Program-made: the position numbers and the translations under genes
Shown here: piece after piece, positions 63,443 to 64,000 of the stretch
Layout of the letters: each line of letters begins with the position of its first letter
Position numbering within the stretch: the stretch's first letter is position 1
From: Bradyrhizobium centrolobii
Lineage (GTDB): Bacteria > Pseudomonadota > Alphaproteobacteria > Rhizobiales > Xanthobacteraceae
Assembly: GCF_001641635.1 (NCBI RefSeq)
Contig: NZ_LUUB01000034.1
Location: 62,001-126,000, forward strand
Length of the DNA: 64,000 nt
Direction: 5' to 3'
The notes under the pieces: model-generated
Told to the model about the DNA's origin: nothing
Databases searched by the model: none
Seen by the model: the letters and a program-made list of their open reading frames with translations, nothing else

Positions 63443-63856
63443 TCAGCCCTGACCGGCCTTGGCAAGTTCAACCTCGACGCGCAGCTCGATCTCGGAGAGC
63501 ACGGCATCGAGGCCGGGATCACCGGACGACGACTTCAAGTTCGCCGCCGCATCGCGCAGCCGCATCACGGTCGAGGCGTCGAGATTGCCGGACAGAAGTC
63601 CCATCTTGAGATCGTCGAGCACGTCGAGCGCGGTCTTGCCGCGCGCGACTGAGCGCTTGCGCCGCTCGACCGGATCCTCCTCGATGCCTTGCAGCGCGAG
63701 CAGCGCATCGATGTTGGCGGCGGCCTTCGGCGCGGACGCCGCGCGCGTCTCCTGCGCCGACGAGGTGTCGGGCAGCACGAAGGTGCCGGAGCCCGTCCGC
63801 CTGGCCTGGCTGGCCGGCGTTCCAAGCGTGGTGCCGTTCGGTCCGTAGATGCGCAT
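63443..63856 (-). CDS. fliX: Flagellar assembly regulator FliX
   Basis: A 137-residue protein. The N-terminus MRIYGPNG and the helical C-terminal domain (NIDALLALQGIEEDPVERRK; RGKTALDVLDDLKMGLLSGN; LSEIELRVEVELAKAGQG) match FliX, which in Caulobacter couples early basal-body assembly to FlbD activity at sigma54 promoters. A CtrA-like box and an ftr-like palindrome lie upstream, so it is probably under the same control it helps to exert. In relatives flgI is often the neighbour; it would lie outside this window. Confidence 0.92.
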   Translation of the reverse strand: MRIYGPNGTTLGTPASQARRTGSGTFVLPDTSSAQETRAASAPKAAANIDALLALQGIEEDPVERRKRSVARGKTALDVLDDLKMGLLSGNLDASTVMRLRDAAANLKSSSGDPGLDAVLSEIELRVEVELAKAGQG

Positions 63857-63901
63857 CGAAGCAATCCGGGTGATCGATGCGCCACCTTCACCGCATTATG
63901 G

Positions 63902-63916
63902 TTAACGAGCCGTAAA
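63902..63916. promoter_or_regulatory. CtrA-like box upstream of fliX
   Basis: TTAACGAGCCGTAAA matches TTAA-N7-TTAA with one mismatch, 46 bases before the fliX start. Confidence 0.5.
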
Positions 63917-63921
63917 CCGCC

Positions 63922-63936
63922 CGGCAAAATCTGCCG
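63922..63936. promoter_or_regulatory. ftr-like palindrome upstream of fliX
   Basis: CGGCAAAATCTGCCG, inside CCCGGCAAAATCTGCCGGC, is the best match in the window to the Caulobacter ftr pattern. It is next to the CtrA-like box. Confidence 0.5.
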
Positions 63937-64000
63937 GCAGGCGGCAGTTTCGCGCCTCAGGACGAACGCCGCCTGACGCTAGTCGAAACAGGTTTATTCA

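Overview
The window looks like a chromosome segment of a Bradyrhizobium-type alphaproteobacterium (Rhizobiales). The evidence is high GC, a Caulobacter-like flagellar set with FliX and a MotE-like protein, CckA beside flhB, CtrA-type TTAA-N7-TTAA boxes, a one-cysteine DksA, and the palindromic intergenic repeats (CATTGCGAGCG...GAAGCAATCC and CATTCCGGGGCGC types) that I associate with this genus. Species assignment is inference.

Region 1 (1-14.1 kb) is an accessory region of lower coding density and lower GC. It holds envelope or polysaccharide genes: a truncated alpha/beta hydrolase, a GT4 glycosyltransferase, a JmjC/cupin-like protein and an OafA-type acyltransferase. It also holds a tRNA-Thr-like gene with an extra base in its T stem, a PilZ protein, an NYN-domain protein with two expected acidic residues changed to glycine, an H-NS-like protein, many very small proteins (some under 60 residues) and a tyrosine-integrase remnant. 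I read it as an eroded genomic island.

Region 2 (14.4-31.6 kb) is metabolic and regulatory. It contains a SET-domain protein, a frameshifted exported-protein gene, and a TetR regulator divergent from a carotenoid-cleavage oxygenase, followed by a MAPEG protein and two membrane proteins. The same pair of operators occurs before the oxygenase and before the membrane-protein pair. Then come class I fumarase, an isoprenylcysteine methyltransferase-like protein, a GST, a nitrate/taurine-type ABC importer with a Crp/Fnr regulator and an allophanate-hydrolase-like amidase, and a Tim44-like protein.

Region 3 (32-64 kb) is a flagellar and cell-cycle cluster: cckA, flhB, fliR, fliQ, fliE, flgC, flgB (minus strand), fliO-fliP (plus), a 1248-residue TPR protein, motE-like, DUF6468, fliM, fliL (minus), flgF, flgG, flgA, flgH (plus), dksA and fliX. 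Its control regions carry CtrA boxes, FlbD/ftr-like palindromes and sigma54-like elements, so the CckA encoded here probably feeds into the promoters around it. A block with a small TPR protein, a FecR-domain protein and a large VCBS-repeat surface protein sits inside the cluster. Between flgH and fliX are a hydratase, two reductase/HxlR divergent pairs and dksA.

The most unusual items are the duplicated operator pair of the carotenoid-oxygenase locus, the shared CtrA plus ftr layout, the large CtrA-box-preceded TPR protein as a candidate motor-associated scaffold, and the cysteine-containing VCBS repeats with a histidine-rich tail.
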